Below, one piece after another: positions 34,402 to 46,021 of a DNA stretch of 64,000 nt. Where the stretch lies: NCBI RefSeq assembly GCF_035046485.1, contig NC_085136.1:300234778-300298777 (forward strand), written 5' to 3'. The notes beneath the pieces were generated by a model. It did no database searches. It saw only the letters and a program-made list of their open reading frames with translations, and was not told the DNA's origin. The position numbers and the translations under genes were made by a program. The first letter of the stretch is position 1. Each line of letters begins with the position of its first letter. Origin of the DNA: Aedes albopictus. Taxonomy: Eukaryota; Arthropoda; Insecta; Diptera; Culicidae.

Positions 34402-35820
34402 GCACAAATTCATCTCTCCAATTGTCAATTAGCAATATTCTGTGCTTTCTAGCTGTAAGTTTTTCTGTCGTAAGGACCTCTTTACACGTTTTTGATTTTC
34501 AACTTCTACTTGGGTTGTTTTTTGTGTTGTTTTGTTGCTGTAATCTTTTATTGTTCTGGTTATATACTCTAATTACCTTGTGTTGTGGCCTTCTTTATTT
34601 ATAATCTACTAGTCATCTTTATCCACAATTGTAAATTCTTCCCATTTGTTCGCATCGTTGAACATCGCATTTAAGATACAAACAGCAAACTCACACAACA
34701 ATACTCAAGGCGGTGTACCTTAGTTTACAAGTTTGGTCCTCCTCTCGATGTAAATTTTTGGTATTTTCATTTTTATTTTCAACAGGTCGACATAAGACTC
34801 TACGAGGACAAGACTCAATGGATGTGAGACTTGTAGCAAGTTCATCAATGACCCTATCTAAGTCAATATTACCTCTTGATTCGACAACATGGACCGTGCT
34901 CCAGAAATTCTCACCGACTTTCAAGTCATGGCAGATAACGCAACGAAAAAAATCGTACAATGGAACCCCAAGTGCGCACGCAAAAGCCACGCGCCATTCA
35001 TCGTTTCTTATCGCATCAAGCTGAGAAAAAGGAAGTATGAAGCCCCCAAATCTCCTGGTATTAAAAATTTCACGCCGAAAGCCCGATAACCTCTGGCCAA
35101 CCTAATTACATCGCTGCTGACAGGCTGGTCACACGGATTGACGTTCACCCGACTAATCGCTTTTTTTTACGTAAGCGAGCCAGCCAACGCTCATCGGCTT
35201 AGCCTATGTCGAATTTCGCTGACGTTGACATTTTCGTGGACTCCACATGTTGGCCTGTGGTGTGTCTCCGCTCTCCGGACCATCCGATTATGATGACGGA
35301 ACACGAATGTCAACGTCAACCCGGTCAGTTTCCTTAGAGGAGCTGAGTTGATGGAACTGCTGAATGGGCACCGCGTGTGGGGCTCCGATTTCCGCTGAAC
35401 TGTTTAGAACATCAAACTACCGCGCGCTCCGCCGATGCGATGGAACATAAACTGTTTGTCGTTCTTGACGCGATGGTACATTGCGGAACACCGAGTTACT
35501 GACCTAGCCCAACAAGGAACTCTTTGTGGGTTCTTGTTTTGTCACCAAGTGGTATCGAATGGCTAGTGTTTTGCTTTTTTTGCCTTGATGGATTTGTTTA
35601 GCGCGGAAAGGTAGTCAGAACCAGAAGAGTCATAGTATCACGTGTGGAAACAAGGTTTAGATTTAACGTTTGAGTATTCAATGTCCATGTCCTGTCCATC
35701 TATAATACTGTCAAAATGTTTAATTGTCGAGTTTTCATATACCTCGATAGAATTGTTTATACCGAATTCGTATCCGAATATGCAAATGCCGATTCAAACC
35801 AATGCTATTCAGAATTTATT
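34402..35820. other. Spacer with a stretch open in several frames
   Basis: 34690-35090 is open on both strands. The minus frame contains CVICHDLKVGENFWSTVHVV. The plus frame follows a good acceptor (tttttattttcaacag at about 34770-34785). Neither gives a recognisable family, so no gene is called. 35100-35560 is GC-balanced and may be host regulatory or intronic DNA. Confidence 0.35.
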
Positions 35821-37022
35821 GTACTAAAACTTGTTTATCTGGTAAAACGTTTTGTTTTCTAATTTTAAAAAGATTTCTCGAGATTAGTTGGACAAAGGTA
35901 TGAACCTTACAAACTAGCCGAGCATATTTAGTACAACGCATTTTATGGATCAATTTTAGTACATACAATGTGTGGTACATTGTTTCCTTCCAAAATCAAT
36001 CGTTTATCTTTTCGTGTGCAGAATATAAACAATTGCACAAGTTTGTGTTTTAGTACAAAAAGTACAGTTTATCCAAGACATAATAAACTACAAAATAATG
36101 ACCATCGCAAATGATCTTCCTCAGGTGGATTCGCCCATTTTTCATGTCGTTTACATTCAACAAATTAAAGCACATTTTCATGGGAAACGGCACAACCAAC
36201 GACCACCTCACCACTCTAACCAACCAGGCCGTTCCTCCTCCCAACACTGGGGACCAAAGGTGCTGCTCATAAATTGCAACTGATGGAAAACTTTGCCCCT
36301 CACCTTGTCGGTTGTCGGTGGTTTGCGATTATTGCACTGATAAGGCAAATTCGAAGGCTTAGCAACACTAATCGCCTCCGACACAAAGTTCGACCGCGCG
36401 AGCCGGACCATCGAACAAGGATCGTCGATTGATTGAGGAGGGACGCTATTTTTAGTACAGTGGAAAAACATTATTGGTGTTCCACCGCGTCGTCGTCCGT
36501 CGTTGCCGTCACGCGGCCCTGGCTGGGGAGATGACCTGCTTCTCCCGTCTTGGTCTCAGCATGATGGGGCTTATCAGTGCTCGGAGGGAGAGAGTAATTG
36601 AGCCACAGTTAATGCCGCTAGGCTGCTGGGCTGGGCTGGGCTCATACGGGTCGCGGTAAATCCGCTGTCGTTTCCAAAAATAGATCGCAGTTGATAGGAA
36701 TGGGGGCTGGCTGGAGGAACGGATGTTGAGCTTAGAGTTATTTTCGAGACATTAGATTGGGTTCATAATTCAACGGGTGGTACGTGTTAGATTGCTGATG
36801 TGTGCTAAAAATGTCTATCAGGCACAATATTGAAGCTGATAGTGTCATTGAAGTCATTGCCATTTATTCAAATAGTCGTGTATTAAATCAGATTCTTTAA
36901 AATCTGAATGCAACTGGTGATTGTAATTTTGTGTGAATCATCATCGGTTAAAGATTGTACTAAATCGCTCGAATATGTTGAACAAAGAGAAGTATTAACA
37001 TTTTAGTACTTTTTAGAACTAG

Positions 37023-37208
37023 AACTAACTTATGTCGTTTTTCTTTTTTAACCTGGGTTGAAACTGGATTGGCGGAAAATGTGTAAACAAACAATGTCAA
37101 ACGAACTTTAGTACAAGCGAAATCGAATTCGGGTTGGGGTTGAAACTGTGATCTCATCCAGTTCCAACCCAGGTTGGAACTGGATCAAAAAGAAAAACGG
37201 CATTAGTT
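37023..37208. repeat. Small inverted-repeat element (aactaa...gtcgtttttctttt)
   Basis: Left gtcgtttttctttttttaac followed by ctgggttgaaactgga is complemented at the right by tccaacccaggttggaactg followed by gatcaaaaagaaaaacggca ttagtt. It contains one of the TTTAGTAC octamers (37107). Confidence 0.65.
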
Positions 37209-37218
37209 CATTATTCGC

Positions 37219-37355
37219 GACTACGAAGGTTGATGATCCGGGAAACACTCTTCCCACGGGGTTTCTTATGGGAGTATGAGTGAAAAAAAGCAAAAAATCT
37301 TCCCTTCTTCACTTTCTCACTAAAAACCGCAAACAAAATCATCACCTTCGTAGTC
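37219..37355. repeat. Small inverted-repeat element (gactacgaagg ends)
   Basis: gactacgaaggttgatgat at the left is complemented by aatcatcaccttcgtagtc at the right. The internal part matches the element at 4324-4446 in the opposite orientation (tgtttgcggttttt, gagaaagtgaag). Confidence 0.75.
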
Positions 37356-37564
37356 CCCAATTACAATAACGCTTTTAATCTCGAATCTTCTTTAGTACGT
37401 TATCGTTGTGTAAATCATGAGTGAATTTTAGTTGTGTAAATCATGAGTGAAAATTTTAGTACACGTTGTTCTGATTTGACTCAATGTTCATAAGTTCCCA
37501 CCCAATGTTCAAAAGGAAAACCGGCATCAAAATTGAAAGTCGCCTGAGGAAAGCTTGTACTAAA

Positions 37565-40500
37565 TAAAACACATGTATCAATTAAAAACATAACCTCATC
37601 GAACTTTCATCGTCTCAATCAAATCAATCGAAAACAAAACACACTCACACCCACCGATTTCGAAACGAATTGAAGACACTCTATCAACGTGAAAAGTTTA
37701 GAATACCCACTTCGTTGCCACGACCATCACATTTCCACTTATTTGTCAACTCTGTAGCATCAGTCCGTCCAACAAATTGGGCGGAATTGATTTTAATTGA
37801 TTTGTGGGACAAATTGTGGGAAAGGTCTCCGATGATTGCGGCGTGACTGCCATCCCACCCGACGACGCCGAAGACGACGACAACAGCTTTGTACATAAAT
37901 ATTCAAATGTTTGGGCCGGCCGGTCTGTCGGGAGCCAGTCTCGAAAACAAGACATAATTTGAGCAATCAAGATCTGGGTGCGTAATTATTGGCGCTGGGG
38001 TGTGGTGAAGAAAATTTCCTAGGAGAAGGATGTTTTTGTGCATGGAGTATGATCGAATGAGGTCAATGGCACGGTTCTTGGAAATCGTTTTGAGGAATTA
38101 AGATTTCCAAGATTCGTTTAGGTTATGCCTCCTTGTTTGAGTTTTATCTCATTGTCCTAATTATACGCCAGTGTAGGATCGCAGCAGTCTGTGAGCGCGT
38201 ACGGTCGCAAAAAAAAATCTGGCTGTCATTTTTATCATCCTTCAATTTTTTAATTTGCTCGATCTATTTCAAACTAACATTTGTAGAATTTGCATAGTGA
38301 TTTAGTGAATTTGTTTAGTGCTACGGAAGATGAAACAAATAAAGTGTTTTTTTACGAGCGCTAAAGTTCGGTCGCACGTGGATTGAAAAATGTCAAAATT
38401 TTCGTAAAATCCGTTCTGACGAGCGACTGGCAAATGTGAAAACTTCAACCTCATAGCCGCCCATCATGGATTCGGCACCATTGTTACCTCCTGATTCATC
38501 ATCTGGATCTAGCGAACTCGGTGCTATTTCGGTCAAATGATGTCCCACGGGAGGATTGAAGGCTACAACTGCTAGTTGCTACATCCAACAATCATCGGAT
38601 GGTAGGATTATTATTCCGCCGGGAGGAATAATCGGAAGGCGGAGAAACACCAGACACGATCGCACTTATTCCCTCAACTGAGGGGAATTGCTGAACGATT
38701 ACTGGGAGGAATTCGACAAAATATGGAACGTTTCGGAGGAACAGAGGATACCGGACATTGAATTTGGATGTTTTGGAAGGAAATTGTGCATGCTTTGGAC
38801 GATGTGCAACCAGATAATTTGGTGAGTTCGTTCCAATGTGGAACAGATTTTTAAGTGAGCCATTACCACACATTAGTTGTATATAGTTTTATAATAACTC
38901 AGTAGTTTGACTTAACCATACTGAATTCCAAACCATTCCCGTACCAACACCCCATCTCCTTTTTATTTACGAGGGCGTCGGTGAGTCGCTGGCATCTCGA
39001 TAAATAAATATCATCCACTCCATACTATCCCTTCCTATCCACATAACGCATTTCTTATCGTTTCAGAGAGCGATCAATGGCGCTTAAGCCTAGGCTTGTT
39101 AGCCAGGACACAGTGTAAATGCCTGTGCCCCATCCCTGGAACAAAAAGGCCCATGGAGTGACAAAATCTCTTAGCTTCGTCACTCCCAACGTTGGTGTTT
39201 AAATATACTGAAACACTTACACTCACACCAACACATCTACATGATCCACTCAAATACACTTACACAATCTGAATCTTGCCGCATCACTCGCTTATAGTGA
39301 TTCCCCAATCATCCCATTCCAAATATCCAACTCCTTGACACCTATGGGAGTGTCGGTGAGTCGCTGACCTTTTGTAAAGTAGGTGTCATATCATCACATC
39401 CTTTCCTATCCTCGTAACGGAGAAGATGGGCGTGGCCGGCAATGGAAGTTCTCATGTCTTTTTTACTTCAACCTCTGATTGGATAGCTGTTCCTTCCCAA
39501 ACAGCATTCCATAAGCAATTAGAATAGAAGTATTAAAGTTTTAACATGACAACTTTCAGTATGCAATCTACGAATTACTCCGTTACCACGCAACGCAACG
39601 CAACGCAACGCATTGTCCTAATTATACGCCAGTGTACTTAAATGACCACTTCGTCTTCAGTTCAGCTATAAGCAACTCGATGGGCTTGGCAACTGAACAG
39701 TCATGATTCGATTTAATTGTCGCATCATCATCATAACACGATATGGTTTCATTTCAATGCAGCGTCGTCGACACTTATCTTCGACTAGCCAAACAATGTC
39801 AAAGGACAGTTTGACAGGTTGATCATTGATTAATACCTAAAAATTTCCCATCGCTTGGAAGGCGTCCCATGGCTCGTTGGAAGGCGTTGTCAACCAATTA
39901 TTTGATAAGATCGCCATGCATATAAGGAAATGATCGGCAGTGTGTAGGTAGGCTTGCATGAGAAGCAAACGAGCAATCAACAAACGCAACCTAATAGCAC
40001 AGGTAGGTTGAGAGACGAAGGCGTGAACATTAGCTTAGCAGCTGGACCCTGTGACAGCTCGAAGTTCTTCAGAACTTGGCAGTGGGACTTTGGGAATTCG
40101 TTGGTTTGAATGGGTGCTTTTCAAAGTCGATTCCCCAGCCTTTCAAGTAGCCTTGTCAAGAGTAGCGATGATGAGAGGTGTACTACTATGTAGATGATCT
40201 GATAAGGCCACAACTCCGGTCAATCTTGTCCAGAGGATGTGTAAGGATGAGTTTGGCTAGAATGCCGTTTCAACGGCTATCACCCATATCGTCTGGGAGC
40301 TACAGAGGAGTTGGAGCGTTGACTCGGAGAATAGCTAGATCAGACGCTATAAAAGAGGTGGTTCAAGGGCTCGGAGTCGGCTTCGTAGGTCATGCCAGTG
40401 CCCTGCGGGCAAAATTGGCCCTTCCAGCGATTAAGTGGCCGCGGGAAGAACATCGTGGTAGCGTTGCTGGCGTGGCGTCGGTCTACTGGGTTTGATCTGA

Positions 40501-41230
40501 ACCCGCGGTTGAAAAGAGGTCCCCGGCAAGGTCGGGGCAGGTGAAGGCCCCATGTCGACACGTCCTCCTGAGCGCTGGCTGAGAGGGCCTTATTCGCGAG
40601 AAGTTAAACCGCAGTGCACGCGGAATCAGTTCTTGATACTTGCTGTGCAGTTGAAAGCAGGCGTGCTGTCGACCCTGCCTGCCTTCTGAGTACAAACGGA
40701 GTGGTAAGGACCAATCGGGAAACTGGCTAAGCGTGGTGAAGTCCTCAGTTAACCTTGAGGATGTGATATGCACTAGCCCTTCTCTGGAGCAATACTTTCT
40801 TGGTGGTTTCAGAGAGACGAAGGGTTTGGCGACCATGGCCATGCATGGGAATGTTGGTTAGTGGGTCGAGGGAAGAGTCCTGGCTTTATATTTTTTTAGA
40901 AGACGATCCTTAACCCCACACTACCTGGGTCTCCCTGTTCAGGTATCTGTTGTGCAGATTTTTCCCCCATGGTTTAGAAGAAAAGAATAACTGCCGGAAT
41001 CTACACGGGCATTAAAGATGTTATTTGGATTGGGAACTTGGGCCGACACTTAACGTGACGAATCATTCAATATTTGTTGGGAAATAATTTCAATAATTTG
41101 GAACAAGCTCACCGACATACTTCAAAGTGCCCAGTAAATATGTTCTTGATGAAATGATGTCTGTTTGTGTATACGCATAAATGTCTGTGCGCAAAATAGT
41201 TTACTCACTTTTGAGGCACTTCTCATTTGT
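37565..41230. other. Long spacer with a 26-bp direct repeat and decayed ORF debris
   Basis: A 26-bp sequence beginning cattgtcctaattatacgcc is identical at 38150-38175 and 39611-39636. Related blocks with gtgtcggtgagtcgctg lie at about 38970 and 39350, and a caacg microsatellite at 39588-39612. A short ATG frame at 38466 (MDSAPLLPPDSSSGSSE) and a later frame with NDYWEEFDKIWNVSEEQ (about 38695) look like decayed retroelement protein, family unknown. 40000-41000 is GC-balanced with no supported frame. Confidence 0.4.
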
Positions 41231-41243
41231 CGATTTTCGGATT

Positions 41244-41760
41244 TTAAACCGAATTGAACCGGAATTTTACCGCATTGTTTACTTTTGAAAATGACTGGGA
41301 TCGATCAAGGCGTTCTGGAGTTATGACCATTTCAGTAATCCGGACCAGACCAGCACTGGTAGAACTGGCCGTATGTACAACTGAATCAAGCCCCATCATG
41401 CGACACATCAAACTGCGGGGAATTTTGTAACCTTTGGCAAGGTAGACGATTTTGGTATGGAAATCAACACTGGAGACCAGAAATTCCACGATTTCAGCCC
41501 AAAATTCAAGATAGCAGCACAGATTTTTGAAAGATTCGCCTAACTTCTTCAGGTTCAGTACACCTCGTAGGTGGTTCTCGATTATGGGCCGGTGGTTTCC
41601 GTAGCGATCGATCAACGCTCTCCAAGTGTGGTCGTAGTTAGCTTCGATAATGATTTTGGCGTCGAGGATACCAGCCGCAGCTCGAACGAAGGCCTTGTCC
41701 AGATGGTACAGTTTTATTGCATCAGAGTCAGAGCCAGAACTTTCCATCAGGCCTTGGAAA
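41244..41760 (-). pseudogene. BEL/Pao-type retrotransposon gag fragment, downstream part
   Basis: The minus-strand frame contains SDAIKLYHLDKAFVRAAAGI, then a NYDHTWRALIDRYGNHRPII segment, then HLRGVLNLKKL. This is the order seen in the gag-like domain (DUF1759 type) of BEL/Pao elements: a short charged-leader helix, 'G-x-A-x-x-x-I', 'NY-x-x-x-W-x-x-L-x-x-R-Y', and 'I-x-x-H'. The frame ends in stops near 41244 and no protease, RT or integrase follows, so the copy is 3'-truncated or decayed. It is separated from its upstream half by the repeat at 41761-41937. Confidence 0.65.
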
Positions 41761-41937
41761 ATTAAATAAAAAGAAAATCGCGTTAAGTACTGTTCCTTTG
41801 AACTCCACTAAGAATTTGCATCCTTTGACAGATACGTATTTCGACCTCAACTGTAAGGTCGTCTTCAGTGTCTTGTACTTGACTCGACTCAAGTCGAGTT
41901 TCTTTTTATTTACAGATATTCCCCTAACAAGCCCAGG
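41761..41937. repeat. Half-palindrome insertion inside the gag remnant
   Basis: Read on the minus strand it has the leader gattaacctgggcttgttag ... gtaaataaaaagaaa, then ctcgacttgagtcgagtcaa and one arm of the palindrome seen at 33102-33338. It interrupts the BEL/Pao gag between the NYSNW and LYHLDKA blocks. Confidence 0.75.
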
Positions 41938-42466
41938 TTAATCATCATCATCTTGGAAAATTGTCTCGAACTTAAGCCAGTTGGAGTAGTTTCCGTTGAG
42001 TGTAGCAATCGTAACTTTTAGACCACTACGTGAGGTGTTCCCAGTCACAACTTGTGACAGTTGTTCATCCCAAGCGTCGATGGAAATAAGTGCAATGATC
42101 TCGCGTGCTAAACACCTTCTAATTTGTCGCTGCAAACGTTGAGCTGAGCCGGACTCATTTAGGCGTCTTTGGACTCGCAGGATGAACAGAACGCCACTCA
42201 CCTTCTGCTCAACCTGACTTCGTTGATGGAAAAGTCCATTCAGATTAGTCCATTCAGTCCGAGTCCACTTGGTTCTGTCCATGAAATCCATGGAAGGATG
42301 ATCCACTGCTTTATTGACCTGTATTCGAAGGTGGATCTGGCAATACCACAGAATTCATAGCTTTCTCTGGATTAGGAACTTCCATTGAATTTGGCACAGT
42401 TGCTGCTATTTGTTGCTCTTGCTGGATCCGAGAGGGTTTCTGGATCCGGGTGGACCACGGGATTAT
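41938..42466 (-). pseudogene. BEL/Pao-type gag fragment, upstream part
   Basis: The minus frame ending at 41938 contains VTIATLNGNYSNWLKFETIF. This corresponds to the 'LP-x-x-x-L-P-x-F-x-G-x-x-x-x-W-x-x-F' signature at the start of BEL/Pao gag-like domains. Upstream, the reading shifts frame near 42320 (a stop follows in the previous frame), so the copy is inactive. The sequence continues across the retrotransposon insertion into 51116-51291. Confidence 0.6.
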
Positions 42467-42479
42467 ACTAAGTGACAGG
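42467..42479 (+). repeat. Target-site duplication, left (ACTAAGTGACAGG)
   Basis: Identical to 51103-51115. The two copies directly flank the complete non-LTR element. Confidence 0.95.
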
Positions 42480-43497
42480 AGTTGACAGCCAGCTTCGAAC
42501 GAGTGCGGTTCGTCGTTTCGATTGCTCTTTAAAGGTTATTAAATTTGCCTCGGCGCGAGTTTTTTCGGAAGTGAATTTCGGAGTGGTTGGAGTCCGCGAG
42601 TGCCCGCAGACTGCGGAGAAGTGGCCGCAAGGCATTTTTTCGGGGATTTTTCTTCCCGCTCTCGATCACGAAACCGCCCCACAGGGGATCGTAAACACGC
42701 GCTTAATTCTCCCGTCGCCTAACGGTCCGTGTGTTTGGGAATTGAATCCGGGACGTGGCCAGGGCCACCCCGGACATTGCCTTTCCTCGCCTGAGGGTGG
42801 GGAAGGCCAAAAGTGCCCCACGGGGACAGTGGAAAAACAAAAATAGAAAAGAAAAGAAAGTGCCAAAAAGTGTTCCAAAAGTTTGGTTAGCGTGGGTGCT
42901 CCGAGAAGGGGCCCAACAGTGAAAAAATCTCCCGGACGCTCCGGAAGATTAATTAGCGTTGTGTAAAGGGGCCCAAGCCCACGGATTTATCTTCCTCCCC
43001 TGAGAGGAGTGTGCGGCCGTTGAAGTGGCCTTTTTCGGGCCCTACAGTGAGAACTCAGCCCAAGTAGGACACGTGTCACACACCTGACACCCCCCCCCCC
43101 CCCCAACCACCAAAGCACCCCACCCCCTTCCCCCTTCCCCCAATTTTTTTCCTCTTTTTCCTTTCTCCCCTTTCCACCAACCAACCTACCCCCCCTCACC
43201 ACCCCTCACCCCCCTTCACCACCCCCGCAAATTTTTTCTTCCTTCCGTTTTACCCATACCCCCCTTCAACCCCCGACCCATTAAAGACCCTTTCTCCTAC
43301 CCCTCCCCCTACGATCGGTAGTGCCGGTTAGACCATCGTAGGTCCTCCCTCTCGAGCCACCGTGGTAAGAGAGGCGAGTTTTTTGGAACAAATTCAGCAC
43401 TAGTGCCGCGGGTGTTAGTGTTTTTCACACCTGTCCCAGATAAAGGCCGGTCGACTGAGTGGCCCATTTACCACCACAGTCCCGGCCCGCCGGCACC
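42480..43497 (+). promoter_or_regulatory. 5' untranslated region of the I-like element
   Basis: About 1 kb from the target duplication to the ORF1 start. It presumably holds an internal promoter, since the element carries its own 5' end. 43085-43300 is extremely C-rich (a run of C at about 43089-43103). No other motif was assigned. Confidence 0.6.
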
Positions 43498-45240
43498 ATG
43501 TCGGCGAGTGGCCACCCCCCCACCCCCGGGGACCCAGGAGGACCCGGCGGAGGCACGAGAAATAGAATCAACGGTGAGTACACTGGTCGTCTTGTCCCTG
43601 AATTTTTGGACCCCCAAGGAAACTCCGGGGAACTACAATTCCTACGCATGCGGGTTGTCTCCGGCGCCATTCCCAATGACCCCTTCCTCCTCCGCCTGAG
43701 TGTGGAAAAGTTCATCGGCGGGCAGATCTACGGCGCGTTCAAGGAGAACAAGGGCATCTCCTACGTGCTGAAGATTCGCAGCCAGGCCCAGTTCGACAAG
43801 CTTCTGCGGATGAACAAGCTCGCTGACGGCACCGACATCGTAGTCGAGGAGCACACGACCCTCAATCAGGTAAAGTGTGTTGTTTCGAACGCTGACACCG
43901 TCGGCCTAGAAGAGCAGTACCTCGCGGAACAGCTCAACGGCCAACGCGTTAAGGAAGTTCGACGTATCAAGCGCAGGAATACCAACACCGGCACACTGGA
44001 GAATACCCCCACCCTCATCCTCACCATAAGCGGCACGGTAGTCCCGGAGCACATCGACTTCGGGTGGTCGAGATGTCGCACACGACCGTATTACCCGAAC
44101 CCGATGCAGTGCTTCCGGTGCTGGAGTTTCGGGCACACGGGAAAGCGCTGCACAGCGCCGGCCAAAATCTGTGGTAGGTGTAGCCAAATCCATGACGAGG
44201 ACCAAACGCCCAACCCAACAGAAGAAGCCAACGGACAGCAAACACCGAGAAGGACATGCAACCAACCCGTATGCTGCAGGACATGCAACAGCACCCAGCA
44301 CGCGCTCTCAAGCAGAGACTGCCCCGTCTACAAGCGAGAAAACGCCATTCAGGTGATTAGGGTAGACGAGGGAATTTCTTACCCGCAGGCACGGCGGGAA
44401 TTCGAAGCACGAGAAGCGGCCAAATCACCGGACAAGAGCAGCTATGCAGGAGTCGCGAGCAGCAGCAAGGACACGCAGATCGCCGAGCTAGAAGCCACCG
44501 TCAGAAAACTCCAAAATGACGCCGAAAGAAGAGAGAAGCGAATGGCCGACCTGGAGGCAGCTCTCCAGAACCGGCACGTCGGAGCGAGACTGGAGGCAGC
44601 CAAGGAGCACGGCCCAGTAGAAGAGCTGATCCGACAGGTGGCGGAGCTTACTGCCACCGTCAAACAGCTGCAATCCGATCTCAAGGCTAAGGACGCAATC
44701 ATTGCCGAGCTCCAACGGGACCAACGAGAACAGCTAACCCCGAAGAACTCCACTAACGTCGCCCAAAACCCGCAAACAGCAATGGACCTCTCCCCCAGCC
44801 ACTGCAGCAATGACAGCTTTACGATGACCATCCGGGACCCCAAGGTGGCCGCCCAGGTTGCCGCATGGATTGAGCCCAACGGCACCGGGCCAACAGCCGC
44901 AAAACCTAAGGACAGCAAAGGAGCCACCCCGAAGAAACCAAAGAAAACGAAGGCCAAGAAAAAGACCAGCAACGAATCACAAGAACAGGATCTATGCGCG
45001 ACCAAAACCCACTCCCTCCTGAGCCGCCAAGGCGATAGAGGTGAGCCCGCTAACCAAGACATGGAAGACAGCGACTATTCAATAGCCACTGTGGCGTCGT
45101 CCGCAGCTGGCTCCAAAAGATCGTATCCCATCTCCTCGTCAAGCGCCGGCTCCAATCATAACTCCGGCGATGATACTAAGATCACCCGGAGCCGGAAAAA
45201 GCTACCCCGGGACACCGAGCCAAAGACGACGACCCAATAA
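43498..45240 (+). CDS. ORF1, gag-like nucleic-acid-binding protein of the I-like element
   Basis: The 580-residue protein from ATG 43498 (context caccATGtc, a good initiator) probably coats the element RNA in the ribonucleoprotein. The frame is open upstream to a GTG, but the ATG is the natural start. An N-terminal globular part is followed by zinc knuckles: CFRCWSFGHTGKRC (C-x2-C-x4-H-x4-C), a variant CGRC...H, and CCRTCNSTQHALSSRDC, about residues 205-277. A long coiled-coil candidate follows (IAELEATVRKLQ ... VAELTATVKQLQ), then a lysine-rich stretch KPKKTKAKKKTS and a Ser-rich acidic end. It stops at TAA 45238, 46 bp before the ORF2 frame opens. Confidence 0.9.
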   Translation: MSASGHPPTPGDPGGPGGGTRNRINGEYTGRLVPEFLDPQGNSGELQFLRMRVVSGAIPNDPFLLRLSVEKFIGGQIYGAFKENKGISYVLKIRSQAQFDKLLRMNKLADGTDIVVEEHTTLNQVKCVVSNADTVGLEEQYLAEQLNGQRVKEVRRIKRRNTNTGTLENTPTLILTISGTVVPEHIDFGWSRCRTRPYYPNPMQCFRCWSFGHTGKRCTAPAKICGRCSQIHDEDQTPNPTEEANGQQTPRRTCNQPVCCRTCNSTQHALSSRDCPVYKRENAIQVIRVDEGISYPQARREFEAREAAKSPDKSSYAGVASSSKDTQIAELEATVRKLQNDAERREKRMADLEAALQNRHVGARLEAAKEHGPVEELIRQVAELTATVKQLQSDLKAKDAIIAELQRDQREQLTPKNSTNVAQNPQTAMDLSPSHCSNDSFTMTIRDPKVAAQVAAWIEPNGTGPTAAKPKDSKGATPKKPKKTKAKKKTSNESQEQDLCATKTHSLLSRQGDRGEPANQDMEDSDYSIATVASSAAGSKRSYPISSSSAGSNHNSGDDTKITRSRKKLPRDTEPKTTTQ

Positions 45241-45286
45241 AGGACCTGCTCACGTCGCTCAACAACATTTCCAAAGATCACCATAA

Positions 45287-46021
45287 CTTGTCCTCACCCC
45301 CTCTTTCCCCCTCTTCACTCCCTCAAAAACCCCCGTTAAAAACCCAGAAGCAGAACCAGTTGAGCGACCACCAACCAGCCCCAATAATCCCGGCCTCAAC
45401 GATAACCCCGCAACACCAAACACACCAGCGACGGCACCAACAAAGCCCGGCACACCCGAAAACGGCCTCCCCACACCGGAAAAAGTAGGCGACCAGCCGC
45501 GCCCCCCGCGGCGAAACCCCCCGCGGCGCAGGCTCCCACCGGAGCGCTACCGCAACGATGCGCCTCCCTCCCACAAACCACCTACAGCCGGAACCCCTGG
45601 CCGAAGTCGGAACCCTTCGGGAACCAACCTGGACCTCAAGCAGATCCTCTCTGGGTACCCCGGATCGGCAGTTCCGAGCGACCCGGATCCAATTCAGGAC
45701 CCCCCTGGGCACCTCGGACCTGCAGTTCCGAGTGGTAAGTCCCACCTCAAGCCACGCCCCCTCCCCCACAGGGACCATAAAGGGCCAATACCCAGCAATT
45801 CATCGACAGCGACACCGACAACAACAGCAGCCAAAACAACAACGGCCGAGCCGCCAAAGTGCGGCCCCTCGGCTTTACAGAACGCAGATCCCCAACCCTC
45901 GGCCCCGCGGCGGAACCCTGCGCGTCGCAGGCTCCAACCGGAGCGCTACCCCGGCAACCTATACAACTCGCACAAGCCACTCTCGGCCCAGGAAAGGAGA
46001 AACGCCGCTGCCTATGACAAA
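45287..46021 (+). other. AUG-less open extension upstream of ORF2
   Basis: The ORF2 frame is closed by TAA at 45284-45286 and then stays open for 245 codons before its first ATG at 46022. The predicted peptide is rich in P, T, R and N. It contains PGHLGPAVPSGKSH (45706-45747), a motif repeated twice after the ATG (PGHLGPVVPSGKSH, LGHLGTSLPSGKSH). Blocks RRNPPRRRLPPERY (about 45506) and RRNPARRRLQPERY (about 45914) show an internal duplication of roughly 400 bp. Absence of stops over 735 bp, conserved duplicated peptides and no ATG suggest translation by reinitiation or a non-AUG start. Alternatively it could be a GC-rich spacer that happens to be open. Confidence 0.5.

Larger units (their letters stand above)
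35821..37564. promoter_or_regulatory. Homotypic cluster of 11 TTTAGTAC octamers
   Basis: Exact TTTAGTAC occurs at 35927, 35955, 36049, 36451, 37002, 37107, 37391 and 37455 on the plus strand, and as GTACTAAA at 35821, 36957 and 37557. Eleven copies in 1.75 kb is far above chance (well under one expected), and none was noticed elsewhere in the window. Spacing is irregular and flanks differ, so this is not a tandem array. The region 36090-36660 between sites is GC-balanced and includes a tgataagg (GATA-type) site. A transcription-factor-bound enhancer is the simplest reading, but the factor is unknown. Confidence 0.5.

Noticed and set aside
38150..39636. LTR pair of a small retrotransposon
   Set aside because: The identical flanks are only 26 bp, there are no TG...CA ends, and no primer-binding site or polypurine tract was seen.
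43459..43497. N-terminal extension of ORF1
   Set aside because: It would require a GTG start. The ATG at 43498 has good context and matches the expected gag start.
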